Source: Rhodanobacter sp. PCA2 (lineage in GTDB: Bacteria; Pseudomonadota; Gammaproteobacteria; Xanthomonadales; Rhodanobacteraceae). Taken from it: 64,000 bases of DNA. Positions 15,230-23,929 of this stretch are shown here, one piece after another (positions within the stretch are counted from its first letter, which is position 1; each line of letters starts with the position of its first letter). Under the pieces are notes generated by a model. It was not told the DNA's origin and did no database searches. It was given only the letters and a program-made list of their open reading frames with translations. Where the stretch lies: positions 62,001 to 126,000 of the forward strand of contig NZ_NJIC01000020.1 of NCBI RefSeq assembly GCF_013620825.1. Reading direction: 5' to 3'. The position numbers were made by a program, and so were the translations under genes.

Positions 15230-17617
15230 ATGACCGCTCCATCCACCTCCACCCCGACGCTGCGCATCCGCAAGGCCGCAGTGCTCGGCGCCGGCGTCAT
15301 GGGCGCTCAGATCGCCGCGCACCTGACCAATGCCGGCGTCGAGACCGTGCTGTTCGACCTGCCCGCGAAGGAAGGCCCGAAGAGCGGCATCGCGCTCAAG
15401 GCCATCGCCAACCTGGCCAAGCTGTCGCCCGCGCCACTGGCCGACAAGGACCTCGCCGCCGCCATCATCCCCGCCAACTACGACGAGGACATGGACCAGC
15501 TCAAGGACGTGGACCTGGTGATCGAGGCGATCGCCGAGCGCATGGACTGGAAGCTGGATCTCTACCGGAAGATCGCCCCGCACGTCTCGCCCACCGCCGT
15601 GCTGGCGTCGAACACCTCGGGCCTGTCGATCAACGGCCTCGCCGAAGCGCTGCCGGAAGAGATGCGCCACCGCTTCTGCGGCGTGCACTTCTTCAACCCG
15701 CCGCGCTACATGCACCTGGTCGAGGTCATCCCGACCCGCCTCACCGAACCCAAGGTGGTCGACGGCCTGGAAGCCTTCCTCGTCACCGCGGTCGGCAAGG
15801 GCGTGGTGATCGCCCGCGACACGCCGAACTTCATCGGCAACCGCATCGGCGTGTTCTCGATGCTGGCCACCATGCACCACACCGAGCAGTTCGGCCTGGG
15901 CTTCGACGTGGTCGACGCGCTCACCGGCCCTGCCGTGGGCCGCCCCAAGAGCGCCACCTACCGCACCGCCGACGTGGTGGGCCTGGACACCATGGCCCAC
16001 GTCATCAAGACCATGGCCGACACCCTGCCCGACGATCCGTGGCATGCCTACTTCAAGGCGCCGGTGTGGCTGAGCGGCCTGATCGAGAAGGGCGCGCTGG
16101 GCCAGAAGAACGGCGCGGGCTTCTACAGGAAGGCCGGCAAGGACATCGTCGTGCTGGATCTGGCGAAGCAGGACTACCGTCTCTCCGAGCAGAAGGCCTC
16201 GGACGAAGTCGCCGCCATCCTCGCCATAAAGAACCCCGCCGAGAAGTTCGCCAGGCTGCGCGCCTCCGGGGACAAGCAGGCGCAGTTCCTGTGGGCGTGC
16301 TTCCGCGACCTGTTCCACTACACCGCCTACCACCTTGCCGACATCGCCGACACCGCGCGCGACGTGGACTTCGCGATCCGCTGGGGCTACGGCTGGAAGC
16401 TCGGCCCGTTCGAGACCTGGCAGGCCGCCGGCTGGCAACAGGTGGCGAAGTGGGTGCAGGAGGACATCGACGCCGGCAAGGCGATGAGCAAGGCGCCGCT
16501 GCCCGCGTGGGTGCTGGACGGCCGCGACGGCGTGCACGGCAAGGAGGGCTCGTGGTCGGCTGCCGACGGCAAGTACAAGCCGCGCTCCACGCATCCGGTC
16601 TATGCGCGCCAGCTGTTCCCCGATCCGATCCTCGGCGAGAAATTCGACCAGGGCAGCACCGTGTGGGAGAACGACGGCGTGCGCCTGTGGACGCTGGGCA
16701 ACGACGGCGTGGGCATCATCTCGTTCAAGACCAAGATGCACACGGTCAACGACCAGGTGCTCGACGGCATCCAGCACGCCATCGGCGTCGCGGAAGAAAA
16801 GCTCAGGGCCGTGGTGATCTGGCAGACCGGCGAGCCCTTCTCCGCCGGCGCGGACCTGAAGGGTGCGCTGGGCCTGCTGCAGGGCGGCAGGTTCGACGAC
16901 TTCGAGCACATGGTCGCCAACTTCCAGCGCACCAGCATGCGCATCAAGCACTCGCTGGTGCCCGTGGTCTCCGCGGTGCGCGGCCTCGCGCTGGGCGGCG
17001 GCTGCGAATTCCAGATGCACTCGGCGCGCACCGTGGCTGCGCTGGAAAGCTACATCGGCCTGGTCGAGGCCGGCGTGGGCCTGCTGCCCGCCGGCGGCGG
17101 CCTGCATGAACTGGCGGTGCGCGCGGCCAGGGCCAATCCGGCCGACCCGTTCGAATCGCTGAAGAAGGTGTTCGAGACGGTGGCCATGGCCAAGGTCTCG
17201 CCCAGCGCGATCGAGGCGAAGAACATGGGCTTGCTGCGCGACAGCGACGTGGTGGTGTTCAACGCCTACGAGCTGCTCTACGTGGCGAAGAAGGTGGCGC
17301 TGTCGCTGGCCGAGTCCGGCTATCGCCCGCCGCTGTACCAGCGCGCCATCCCGGTCGCCGGCGACGTGGGCACCGCCACCTTCAAGGCCTCGCTCGCCAA
17401 CCTGCAGGCCGGCTACTTCGCCTCCGAGCACGACATCGCCATCGCCACCCGCATCGCCGACACCTTGTGCGGCGGCAACGTCGAGCGTGGCTCGCTGGTG
17501 GACGAGGAATGGCTGCTGGAGCTGGAGCGCAGGCACTTCGTGGAACTGGCGAAGACCGAGAAGACCCAGGCGCGCATCGCGCACACCATGACCACCGGCA
17601 AGCCGCTTCGGAACTGA
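15230..17617 (+). CDS. 3-hydroxyacyl-CoA dehydrogenase / enoyl-CoA hydratase fusion (FadN-like order)
   Basis: 795 residues. Catalyses hydration and NAD-dependent oxidation steps of beta-oxidation. Seen in order: Rossmann motif GAGVMG (20-25), dehydrogenase catalytic HFFNPPRYMHLVEV, a second helical dehydrogenase domain around 300-440, then a C-terminal crotonase domain with FSAGADLKG and LALGGGCEF and the Glu in GLVEAGVGLLPAGGG. This order (dehydrogenase first, hydratase last) is the reverse of E. coli FadB and matches Bacillus FadN-like proteins. The Shine-Dalgarno GGAGAA sits 8 bases before ATG. It pairs with the thiolase at 17758. Confidence 0.93.
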   Translation: MTAPSTSTPTLRIRKAAVLGAGVMGAQIAAHLTNAGVETVLFDLPAKEGPKSGIALKAIANLAKLSPAPLADKDLAAAIIPANYDEDMDQLKDVDLVIEAIAERMDWKLDLYRKIAPHVSPTAVLASNTSGLSINGLAEALPEEMRHRFCGVHFFNPPRYMHLVEVIPTRLTEPKVVDGLEAFLVTAVGKGVVIARDTPNFIGNRIGVFSMLATMHHTEQFGLGFDVVDALTGPAVGRPKSATYRTADVVGLDTMAHVIKTMADTLPDDPWHAYFKAPVWLSGLIEKGALGQKNGAGFYRKAGKDIVVLDLAKQDYRLSEQKASDEVAAILAIKNPAEKFARLRASGDKQAQFLWACFRDLFHYTAYHLADIADTARDVDFAIRWGYGWKLGPFETWQAAGWQQVAKWVQEDIDAGKAMSKAPLPAWVLDGRDGVHGKEGSWSAADGKYKPRSTHPVYARQLFPDPILGEKFDQGSTVWENDGVRLWTLGNDGVGIISFKTKMHTVNDQVLDGIQHAIGVAEEKLRAVVIWQTGEPFSAGADLKGALGLLQGGRFDDFEHMVANFQRTSMRIKHSLVPVVSAVRGLALGGGCEFQMHSARTVAALESYIGLVEAGVGLLPAGGGLHELAVRAARANPADPFESLKKVFETVAMAKVSPSAIEAKNMGLLRDSDVVVFNAYELLYVAKKVALSLAESGYRPPLYQRAIPVAGDVGTATFKASLANLQAGYFASEHDIAIATRIADTLCGGNVERGSLVDEEWLLELERRHFVELAKTEKTQARIAHTMTTGKPLRN

Positions 17618-17622
17618 TGCGC

Positions 17623-17705
17623 CGTCATCCCGGCGAAAGCCGGGGTCCAGCGACTTCGATACACCGCTGCAAAGACACTGGATTCCGGCCTGCGCCGGAA
17701 TGACG
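17623..17705. repeat. CGTCATCCCGGC-type interspersed repeat between the fused fad gene and fadA
   Basis: 83-base element with terminal inverted repeats (CGTCATCCCGGC at the left end, GCCGGAATGACG at the right; 11 of 12 pair) and inner GAAAGCCGGGGTCCAG / CTGGATTCCGGCCTGCGCC arms. Such elements are scattered in many proteobacterial genomes and translate as VIPAQAGIQ-like peptides. Inside the fad operon it may fold in the mRNA and affect fadA expression. Confidence 0.8.
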
Positions 17706-17757
17706 ACCAAAATCTTGGGCATCGCCGCACCACGCGCGATGCCATGGAGACAACACC

Positions 17758-18963
17758 ATGACCAAGCAAGTGCAAGACGCCTACATCGTCGCCGCCACCC
17801 GCACCCCGGTCGGCAAGGCGCCGCGCGGCGTGTTCCGCAACACCCGTCCCGACGACATGCTCGCCCACGTCATCAAGGCCGTGATGGCGCAGGCGCCGGG
17901 CATCGATCCGCACCGCATCGGCGACGCCATCATCGGCTGCGCCATGCCGGAAGCCGAGCAAGGCATGAACGTGGCGCGCATCGGCGTGCTGCTGGCCGGC
18001 CTGCCCGACACCGTGCCCGGCGTCACCGTCAACCGCTTCTGCTCGTCCGGCCTGCAGGCCGTGGCGATGGCCGCCGACCGCATCCGCCTCGGCGAGGACG
18101 ACCTGATGCTCGCCGGCGGTACCGAGAGCATGAGCATGGTGCCGATGATGGGCCACAAGATCGCGATGAACCCCGCGATCTTCAGCAACGAGCACATCGG
18201 CATCGCCTACGGCATGGGCATCACCGCCGAGAACGTCGCCAAGCAGTGGAAGGTCAGCCGCGAGGCGCAGGATGCGTTCTCGGTCGAAAGCCACCGCCGT
18301 GCGCTGGCCGCCCAGGCCGCGGGCGAGTTCAAGGACGAGATCACCCCGTTCCAGCTCGACGACCGCTACCCCGACCTCGCCACGCGCGGCATCAGGACCG
18401 ACAGCCGCCTCGTCGCGAACGACGAAGGCCCGCGCGCCGGCACCACGCTCGAGGTGCTGGCCAGGCTCAAGACCGTGTTCCGCAACGGCCAGTTCGGCGG
18501 CTCGGTCACCGCCGGCAACTCCAGCCAGATGTCCGACGGCGCCGGCGCCGTGCTGCTGGCCAGCGAGAAGGCCATCAAGGAATACGACCTGCAGCCGCTG
18601 GCCCGCTTCGTCGGCTTCTCCGTCGCCGGCGTGAAGCCCGAGATCATGGGCATCGGCCCCAGGGAGGCGATCCCGAAGGCGCTGAAGCAGACCGGCATCA
18701 GCCAGGACCAGCTCGACTGGATCGAACTCAACGAAGCCTTCGCCGCGCAGGCGCTGGCCGTGATGGGCGACCTCAAGCTCGACCCCGCCAAGGTCAACCC
18801 GCTGGGCGGCGCCATCGCGCTCGGCCATCCGCTGGGCGCCACCGGCGCGGTGCGCATCGCCACCCTCGTGCACGGCCTGCGCCGCCGCAAGCAGAAGTAC
18901 GGCATGGTCACCATGTGCATCGGCACCGGCATGGGCGCGGCGGGCGTGTTCGAGGCGGTCTGA
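17758..18963 (+). CDS. fadA: acetyl-CoA C-acyltransferase (thiolase)
   Basis: 401 residues. Last step of beta-oxidation: thiolytic cleavage of 3-ketoacyl-CoA. Seen: nucleophile C95 in VNRFCSSG, H357 in GHPLGATG, and the second active Cys C387 in CIGTGMGAAG; the NEAFA motif is also present. It lies 140 bases after its hydratase/dehydrogenase partner, separated by an interspersed repeat, with GGAGAC before the ATG. A strong intrinsic terminator follows. Confidence 0.95.
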   Translation: MTKQVQDAYIVAATRTPVGKAPRGVFRNTRPDDMLAHVIKAVMAQAPGIDPHRIGDAIIGCAMPEAEQGMNVARIGVLLAGLPDTVPGVTVNRFCSSGLQAVAMAADRIRLGEDDLMLAGGTESMSMVPMMGHKIAMNPAIFSNEHIGIAYGMGITAENVAKQWKVSREAQDAFSVESHRRALAAQAAGEFKDEITPFQLDDRYPDLATRGIRTDSRLVANDEGPRAGTTLEVLARLKTVFRNGQFGGSVTAGNSSQMSDGAGAVLLASEKAIKEYDLQPLARFVGFSVAGVKPEIMGIGPREAIPKALKQTGISQDQLDWIELNEAFAAQALAVMGDLKLDPAKVNPLGGAIALGHPLGATGAVRIATLVHGLRRRKQKYGMVTMCIGTGMGAAGVFEAV

Positions 18964-18990
18964 ATCAGGTCAACAACCATGCAAGAACAC

Positions 18991-19024
18991 AACGGCGCCG
19001 CAAACTGCGGCGCCGTTGCTTTTG
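18991..19024 (+). terminator. intrinsic terminator of the psrA-fad cluster
   Basis: Perfect 12-bp stem AACGGCGCCGCA / TGCGGCGCCGTT with a 3-base loop, followed by GCTTTT. It starts 28 bases after the fadA stop. Confidence 0.9.
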
Positions 19025-19077
19025 GTGAAGCCTGTTTTTTGGAATGACTCGGTGGCGGCCCGTCCCGGCGCCAGTCT

Positions 19078-20262
19078 TCACGGCTTGTGCCCGAAGACCT
19101 TCTTCCAGAACGACGGCTTGGCCTGCTCCGCGGGGGCCTTCGGAGGCACATGGCCCGGCTGCAGCGCCTGGCAGTCGGTGAAAAACGGTTGCGTGAGTTT
19201 TTCGACCTGGGCCGGGGCCACCCAGAAGCCCAGCCGCACCGGGCTGCCGGTGATCTCGGTCCATACGCCAAGCGATACGGTGCGCAGCACATTCGTGAGT
19301 TCGGCGAACGGCATCTGGCGCGTGAAGACCAGGGCGTCGCCGTCCGCGCGTGGCCGTTCGCCCTGGCGCGGTTGCCAGGGCTGCTCGCCCACTTCGAAGT
19401 AGGCGTACATGGCGCGCGCGGCCAGGTCACGGGCACGGCTGTCGCCCACGGCGTAACGCGCGGCGAGGGTGATCTGGCCGGGAGCGCACTGCAGGGTGAC
19501 CTGGTTCTGGTTGCCGCGCACCGTCTGGGTGAGTACCAGCTTCGGCGCGCCGGGTTGCGGCTGGTAGGCGGCGCCCAGCGGCAGGCGCCCATTGTTCGCC
19601 ACCTGCCACGGCAGCAGCTGATCGCTTTTCCACCAGACGATACCGTCCGACGCCGGGGTCAGTACCTGCGCGATGTTCGCCGCGGGCACGTCCATCGATT
19701 CCAGGTAGCTGCGCAATGTCTCCGGCGAAGGCGCGCCGGGAGCGGCGATCCGGTTGTCGGGCAGCAGGGACTCGTGCAAACCGATCCGGTCCGCTCCGCT
19801 GGGTGCCCATCGATACACGCCGCCCAGCCACGCATAGGCGCAGGCATCGAGGCAGGTGGCCGGTCGCGCCGGAGCACTGCTCCGCTCGCGCCAGGCGCCG
19901 AGATGCGTGTTGAGGCGGGCAGCGCGGAACAGCTTGCCCATTTCCATGCCTGCGGCGGTATCGCCCACCGGCGAATCCAGGTAGACATCCGCACCCGGCG
20001 GCAGCTTGCCCGACTGCTGCAGCTTCCTCACCTGCTCCACGGCCTCGGCGTTGAAACTGCCCGCGAGGTAGACCTGCGGCGCCTTGGCCACGCGCAACGT
20101 CATGCGGTCGCTGCGCATGTGGACGGACAGCGGGCCGGATACCGTGTCGCGCCGGCTACTCCCCGCCGCATGGCCCGGCATTGCCACGAGGCTGGCGCCC
20201 AGCAGCAGGCCGAGTGTCAGCGGCCGGTGCCCCGCACGGCGGGAAATAAGCCTGTCATGCAA
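19078..20262 (-). CDS. periplasmic protein with ClpP/crotonase-like fold (COG3904-like)
   Basis: About 394 residues. Signal peptide (LTLGLLLGASLVAMPGHAAG) then a domain with YLAGSFNAEAVEQV, VYLDSPVGDTAAGMEMGKLF, THLG, CLDACAYAWLGGVYRW and RIGLHESLLP. This series matches the ClpP-like fold seen in COG3904 periplasmic proteins, but where relatives have Ser in C-x-SACxYAF this one has Asp (CLDAC), so peptidase activity is doubtful. The C-terminal half is a beta-rich domain I do not recognise. The start is uncertain: no ATG in frame; TTG 20262 follows a GAGG, and TTG 20286 is the alternative. It converges on the fadA terminator. Confidence 0.6.
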   Translation of the reverse strand: MHDRLISRRAGHRPLTLGLLLGASLVAMPGHAAGSSRRDTVSGPLSVHMRSDRMTLRVAKAPQVYLAGSFNAEAVEQVRKLQQSGKLPPGADVYLDSPVGDTAAGMEMGKLFRAARLNTHLGAWRERSSAPARPATCLDACAYAWLGGVYRWAPSGADRIGLHESLLPDNRIAAPGAPSPETLRSYLESMDVPAANIAQVLTPASDGIVWWKSDQLLPWQVANNGRLPLGAAYQPQPGAPKLVLTQTVRGNQNQVTLQCAPGQITLAARYAVGDSRARDLAARAMYAYFEVGEQPWQPRQGERPRADGDALVFTRQMPFAELTNVLRTVSLGVWTEITGSPVRLGFWVAPAQVEKLTQPFFTDCQALQPGHVPPKAPAEQAKPSFWKKVFGHKP

Positions 20263-20356
20263 GGGGAAGCGCCTCGTGGGGAACAAGGAGGCGAAGTGTC
20301 GCCGAAGCCGACTGGGCCTTGCATGAACGGCACGGCCGGGCGCGTTGCGCCCGCGC

Positions 20357-20620
20357 TCAGCGCAGCTGGCTGTCCTTGCTGCCGCGGCGGTTGTAGAGAT
20401 TCGCGGCGCGCTCGGCGTCCTGCGCCTGCTGGCAGTTCACGCACAGGCGCACGCCTGGCACCGCCCGGCGGCGCGCCTCGGGAATCGGCGCATCGCATTC
20501 CTCGCAGCGCGCGAGGCTGGGACCGCGCTTCAACTGGTCGCGGGCACGCTGCACCGCGTCGGCCACGGTGGCATCGATCTGGTCCTGCACGGCGCCGTCG
20601 CCGGCCCATCCGGTAGCCAT
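20357..20620 (-). CDS. DksA/TraR family C4 zinc-finger protein
   Basis: 87 residues. Helical N-terminus (QDQIDATVADAVQRARDQLKRG) followed by a C4 zinc finger CEECDAPIPEARR...CVNC near residues 45-70. It is shorter than DksA and lacks the long coiled coil with the acidic tip, so it resembles the small TraR/YbiI-like members that bind in the RNA polymerase secondary channel or remain uncharacterised. A single-gene transcript is likely. Confidence 0.8.
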   Translation of the reverse strand: MATGWAGDGAVQDQIDATVADAVQRARDQLKRGPSLARCEECDAPIPEARRRAVPGVRLCVNCQQAQDAERAANLYNRRGSKDSQLR

Positions 20621-20767
20621 GGAAACCTCCGCACGCCAGGGCTGACACCCGAATATGCGGCCGCCCAGGCCGGAATTCCAGTGCGGGCAGCGCTTGACCC
20701 ACATCAGCGTGCCCGGCGCACCGGCGACTAGGATGAGGCGCAGGCAGCGGTCACGGAGGCAGGCGTC

Positions 20768-20872
20768 ATGGACATGTATCGACCGGGATGGTGGCGGCAA
20801 CCGATGGGCGAACCGGTCGCCCCCGTTGCGACACCGCGCGTCGGCGCGGCTCCGGTGGAACGCCGCGCATGA
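20768..20872 (+). CDS. small leader ORF coupled to the downstream membrane protein (putative)
   Basis: 34 codons, starting MDMYRPGWWRQPMGEP and ending PVERRA. Support: GGAGG sits 9 bases before the ATG, and its stop overlaps the next start in ATGA (20869-20872), a classic translational coupling layout. There is no membrane span; two Trp and several Pro and Arg. It may be a regulatory leader peptide or a real small protein. I know of no homologue; without the coupling it would not be called. Confidence 0.5.
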   Translation: MDMYRPGWWRQPMGEPVAPVATPRVGAAPVERRA

Positions 20873-21351
20873 GCGCCGCGCTCCCCGCCGGGTTGCGCGA
20901 ACGCCTGCGCGTGGCGCGACCGTTCCTGCTCACGGCGCTGGCCGCATCGCTGGGCGCAGGCCTGGTGGCCGCGGCGATCGCGCACGCGCCGACCCGGCCG
21001 CTGGTGTGGATGGTGGCCTACCTGATCCTGGTGGCCGGCGTGGCGCAAGGCGTGCTGGGGCTGGGCCAGGCGCTGCTGCCGCCGCGGCCGCCCGCGGCGC
21101 GCCGGTGCATCATGGAGTGGCTGCTGTTCAACGGTGGCAACGCCGGCGTGATCGCCGGCACCTTGCTGGCCTCGCCCGCGCTGGTCGCGCTCGGCACGGC
21201 GCTGTTCGTGGCCGCGCTGGCGGCCTTCCTGCTCGGCGTGCGCGGCGCCGGCGGCGGCTGGCTGCTGCAACTGTTCCGCGCCATGCTGATGGTGACCGGC
21301 CTCGGCGCCTGCGTGGGGCTGGCGTTGACGCTCGCCGGGCTCGCACGCTGA
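20869..21351 (+). CDS. small integral membrane protein, four predicted spans
   Basis: 160 residues, strongly hydrophobic: spans near 17-37, 44-66, 83-103 and about 108-128, plus possibly a further C-terminal one (LMVTGLGACVGLALTLAG). There is no recognisable family motif. Translation probably depends on the 34-codon ORF that ends in its start codon, because no good ribosome-binding site of its own is seen. Function unknown. Confidence 0.7.
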   Translation: MSAALPAGLRERLRVARPFLLTALAASLGAGLVAAAIAHAPTRPLVWMVAYLILVAGVAQGVLGLGQALLPPRPPAARRCIMEWLLFNGGNAGVIAGTLLASPALVALGTALFVAALAAFLLGVRGAGGGWLLQLFRAMLMVTGLGACVGLALTLAGLAR

Positions 21352-21445
21352 GGCCTGCAGCGGAAACAATCCGTTCACCGCTTGCCGATTCCCCTGCAAC
21401 CTGCGGGCCCCCATGCTGTGCCCATCTAACCCTGAGGGCATTCCC

Positions 21446-22147
21446 ATGATTGAACGCAGGCCTTTCGACCGCCTCGGCGGCGCCGACCACGGCTGGCTGA
21501 ACGCCAAACACCATTTCTCGTTCGCCGGCTACCACGAGCCGGCGCGCATGGGCTGGGGCGCGCTGCGCGTGTGGAACGACGACACCATCGCACCGCATAC
21601 CGGATTCCCGCCGCATCCGCACGCGGACATGGAGATCATCACCTACGTGCGCGAGGGCGCGATCAGCCACCAGGACAGCCTGGGCAACAAGGGGCGCACG
21701 GTGGCGGGCGACGTGCAGGTAATGAGCGCGGGCAGCGGCATCACCCACTCCGAATACAACATGGAGGACGAGACCACGCGCATCTTCCAGATCTGGATCA
21801 TCCCCGACGCGCACGGCCAGCCGCCGTCCTGGGGCACGCAACCCTTCCCCAAGGGCGAGCGGGCCGGGCGCTTCGTGACGTTGGCCAGCGACACCCCCGG
21901 AGACGCCGACGCCCTGCCCCTGCGCACCGATGCGCGCGTGCTGGGCGCCACGCTGAAGGCCGGCGAGACGGCGGACTACGCGATGGCGCCGGGCCGCTAC
22001 GGCTATCTGGTGCCGGCCCACGGCGCGGTCGAGCTCAACGGCGTCAAGCTGGAAGCGCGCGACGGCGCGGCGATCCGCGACGAACGCAGCCTGCGCATCA
22101 CCGCGCTGGAGGATGCCGAGCTGGTGCTGGTGGACGTGGCCGCCTGA
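21446..22147 (+). CDS. pirin family protein (bicupin)
   Basis: 233 residues. Seen: RPFDRLGGADHGWLNAKHHFSF, the metal-binding FPPHPHADMEIITYV with His and Glu ligands, SGITHSEYN, and the second cupin at the C-terminus (VPAHGAVELNGVKL). This is the YhhW/pirin layout; members act as quercetinases or redox-linked regulators. ATG 21446 is preferred over 21413: GAGGG lies 9 bases ahead and the family start is MIERRPF-like. Confidence 0.9.
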   Translation: MIERRPFDRLGGADHGWLNAKHHFSFAGYHEPARMGWGALRVWNDDTIAPHTGFPPHPHADMEIITYVREGAISHQDSLGNKGRTVAGDVQVMSAGSGITHSEYNMEDETTRIFQIWIIPDAHGQPPSWGTQPFPKGERAGRFVTLASDTPGDADALPLRTDARVLGATLKAGETADYAMAPGRYGYLVPAHGAVELNGVKLEARDGAAIRDERSLRITALEDAELVLVDVAA

Positions 22148-22242
22148 GCCTGCGTGGTTTCGCAACGGGAATCGCACCAGGGTGTCGATTCCCGGCGGCC
22201 CGGTTCGTCGTCTCCAGGAACCCCGAAGCCCGGAGACGAACG

Positions 22243-23028
22243 ATGCTGCCACTCCCCGCCATTGCCGACCGTGAAACCTGGCTGGCCGCCCGCAAGGAAT
22301 TGCTGGCCGCCGAGAAGGCCGCCACCCGCACGCTGGACCAGTTGAACGCGCAACGCCGCGCCCTGCCCATCGTGCCGGTGGAGAAGCCCTACCTGTTCGA
22401 CACCCCGGACGGCGAGGCGAACCTGCTGGGCCTGTTCGAGGGCCGGCGCCAGCTCATCGTCTACCACTTCATGTTCCACCGCGACCGCGGCGAGGGCTGC
22501 CACGGCTGTTCCTTCCTGGTGGACAACATCGGCCACCTCGCGCACCTGCACGCGCGCGACACCACGCTTGCGCTGGTCTCGCGCGCGCCGCTGGCGGAGC
22601 TGCTGCGCTTCCAGGCGCGCATGGGCTGGACGCTGCCGTGGTACTCCTCCTGGGGCAGCGACTTCAACTACGACTTCCACGTGAGCCAGGACGAGTCGGT
22701 GGCGCCGGTGGAATACAACTACCGCGACAAGGCCGAGATGCTGAGGCGCGGCGAGAACGGCAACCTCGCGGGCGAACTGCCCGGCGTCAGCGTGTTCCTG
22801 CGCGACGGCGAAAGCATCTACCACAGCTATTCCGGCTACGCCCGCGGGCTGGACATGCTGCTGACCACCTACCACTACCTCGACCTCACCCCGTTCGGCC
22901 GCGGCGAAGGCTGGGGCGGCATGCCCGACGTCCACGGCAAGGGCATGGACTGGCAGCGCCTGCACGACCGCTACGAGGGCGACGGCCGCCGCGTGTCCGC
23001 CGCTTCCTGCTGCGGAGACACGCCTTGA
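22243..23028 (+). CDS. DUF899 family thioredoxin-like protein
   Basis: 261 residues. Opens with a helical arm ([17 protein letters not shown]), then a thioredoxin-like core with a CxxC (CHGCSF) after [12 protein letters not shown], the [24 protein letters not shown] segment, and a DxxP-type ending. DUF899 proteins are predicted dithiol-disulfide oxidoreductases of unknown partner. It sits 95 bases after the pirin gene on the same strand and may share its transcript. Confidence 0.85.
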   Translation: MLPLPAIADRETWLAARKELLAAEKAATRTLDQLNAQRRALPIVPVEKPYLFDTPDGEANLLGLFEGRRQLIVYHFMFHRDRGEGCHGCSFLVDNIGHLAHLHARDTTLALVSRAPLAELLRFQARMGWTLPWYSSWGSDFNYDFHVSQDESVAPVEYNYRDKAEMLRRGENGNLAGELPGVSVFLRDGESIYHSYSGYARGLDMLLTTYHYLDLTPFGRGEGWGGMPDVHGKGMDWQRLHDRYEGDGRRVSAASCCGDTP

Positions 23029-23206
23029 ACGTCGTCGCCGCCGCAATTGCGTCGCCGCAGAACTCGCCGCCGTCCTTCGCGACGGGAGAGTCGTGACCCT
23101 GGTCCAGCTTGCGCGGCACCCCGGCGGCAGGACAAGCTGTCCGCTTCGCCCGTCGCGCGCCCCAGCCGCGGCGGACCGGGCAACGCCGAGACCAGGAGCA
23201 CGAACC

Positions 23207-23881
23207 ATGCAAGCGGAATTCTGGCTGGAGCGCTGGCGCGAGGGCCGGATCGGCTTCCATCGCGACCAGCCGCTGCCGCTGCTGCTGAAATACTGGCCCA
23301 CGCTGGACCTTCCGCCGGGCTGCCGCGTGCTGGTGCCGCTGTGCGGCAAGACGCTGGACATGCCCTGGCTGGCCGCCCAGGGGCACCGCGTGCTGGGCGT
23401 GGAACTGTCGCCGCTGGCGGTGGAGCAGTTCTTCGCCGAGCACGGCCTGACGCCAACGCAACATGAGTCGCCGATGGGCGTGCACCACGTGGCCGGCGAC
23501 ATCGAGATCATCCAGGGCGACGTGTTCGCGCTGGACGACGCCACCCTCGCCGGCTGCAACGCGGTCTACGACCGCGCCGCAGCGATCGCGCTGCCGCCGC
23601 CGCTGCGCGAACGCTATGCGCGCGAAGTCTATGCGCGCCTGCCCGCCGGCTGCCGCGGCCTGCTGGTCACGCTGGAATATCCGCCAGAGGAAATGGAAGG
23701 CCCGCCGTTCCCGGTCGATGCGCGCAACGCCGATGCGCTGTTCGGCCACGACTGGGACCTCGAGCTGCTGGACCGGCGCGACATCCTCGAAGGCGAACCG
23801 CGGTTCCTGGAAGCCGGCGTCAGCGCGCTGCACACCAGCGTCTATCGCCTGCAGCGGAAGGACGCCGGCGCGCAGCGCTGA
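23207..23881 (+). CDS. thiopurine S-methyltransferase
   Basis: 224 residues. Bacterial TPMT: SAM-dependent methylation of thiopurines, and in bacteria of tellurite and selenite. Seen: [16 protein letters not shown] opening, SAM-binding [22 protein letters not shown], and [16 protein letters not shown] lies 10 bases before ATG 23207; longer in-frame starts run into non-conserved sequence. The 178 bases to the DUF899 gene hold no other gene. Confidence 0.92.
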   Translation: MQAEFWLERWREGRIGFHRDQPLPLLLKYWPTLDLPPGCRVLVPLCGKTLDMPWLAAQGHRVLGVELSPLAVEQFFAEHGLTPTQHESPMGVHHVAGDIEIIQGDVFALDDATLAGCNAVYDRAAAIALPPPLRERYAREVYARLPAGCRGLLVTLEYPPEEMEGPPFPVDARNADALFGHDWDLELLDRRDILEGEPRFLEAGVSALHTSVYRLQRKDAGAQR

Positions 23882-23929
23882 TCGCGCGGGCGCGGGAACC
23901 CGGTGCGCTGCCGCCGCAACAGCCGGCGC

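Noticed and set aside
15149-17722. 857-codon minus-strand frame opposite the fused fad gene
   Set aside because: Shadow frame; only its first part matches anything, and that is the translated interspersed repeat (VIPAQAGIQ).
18991-19024. Palindrome considered as an attachment or operator site
   Set aside because: Stem length, short loop and following T-run make an intrinsic terminator the simpler reading.
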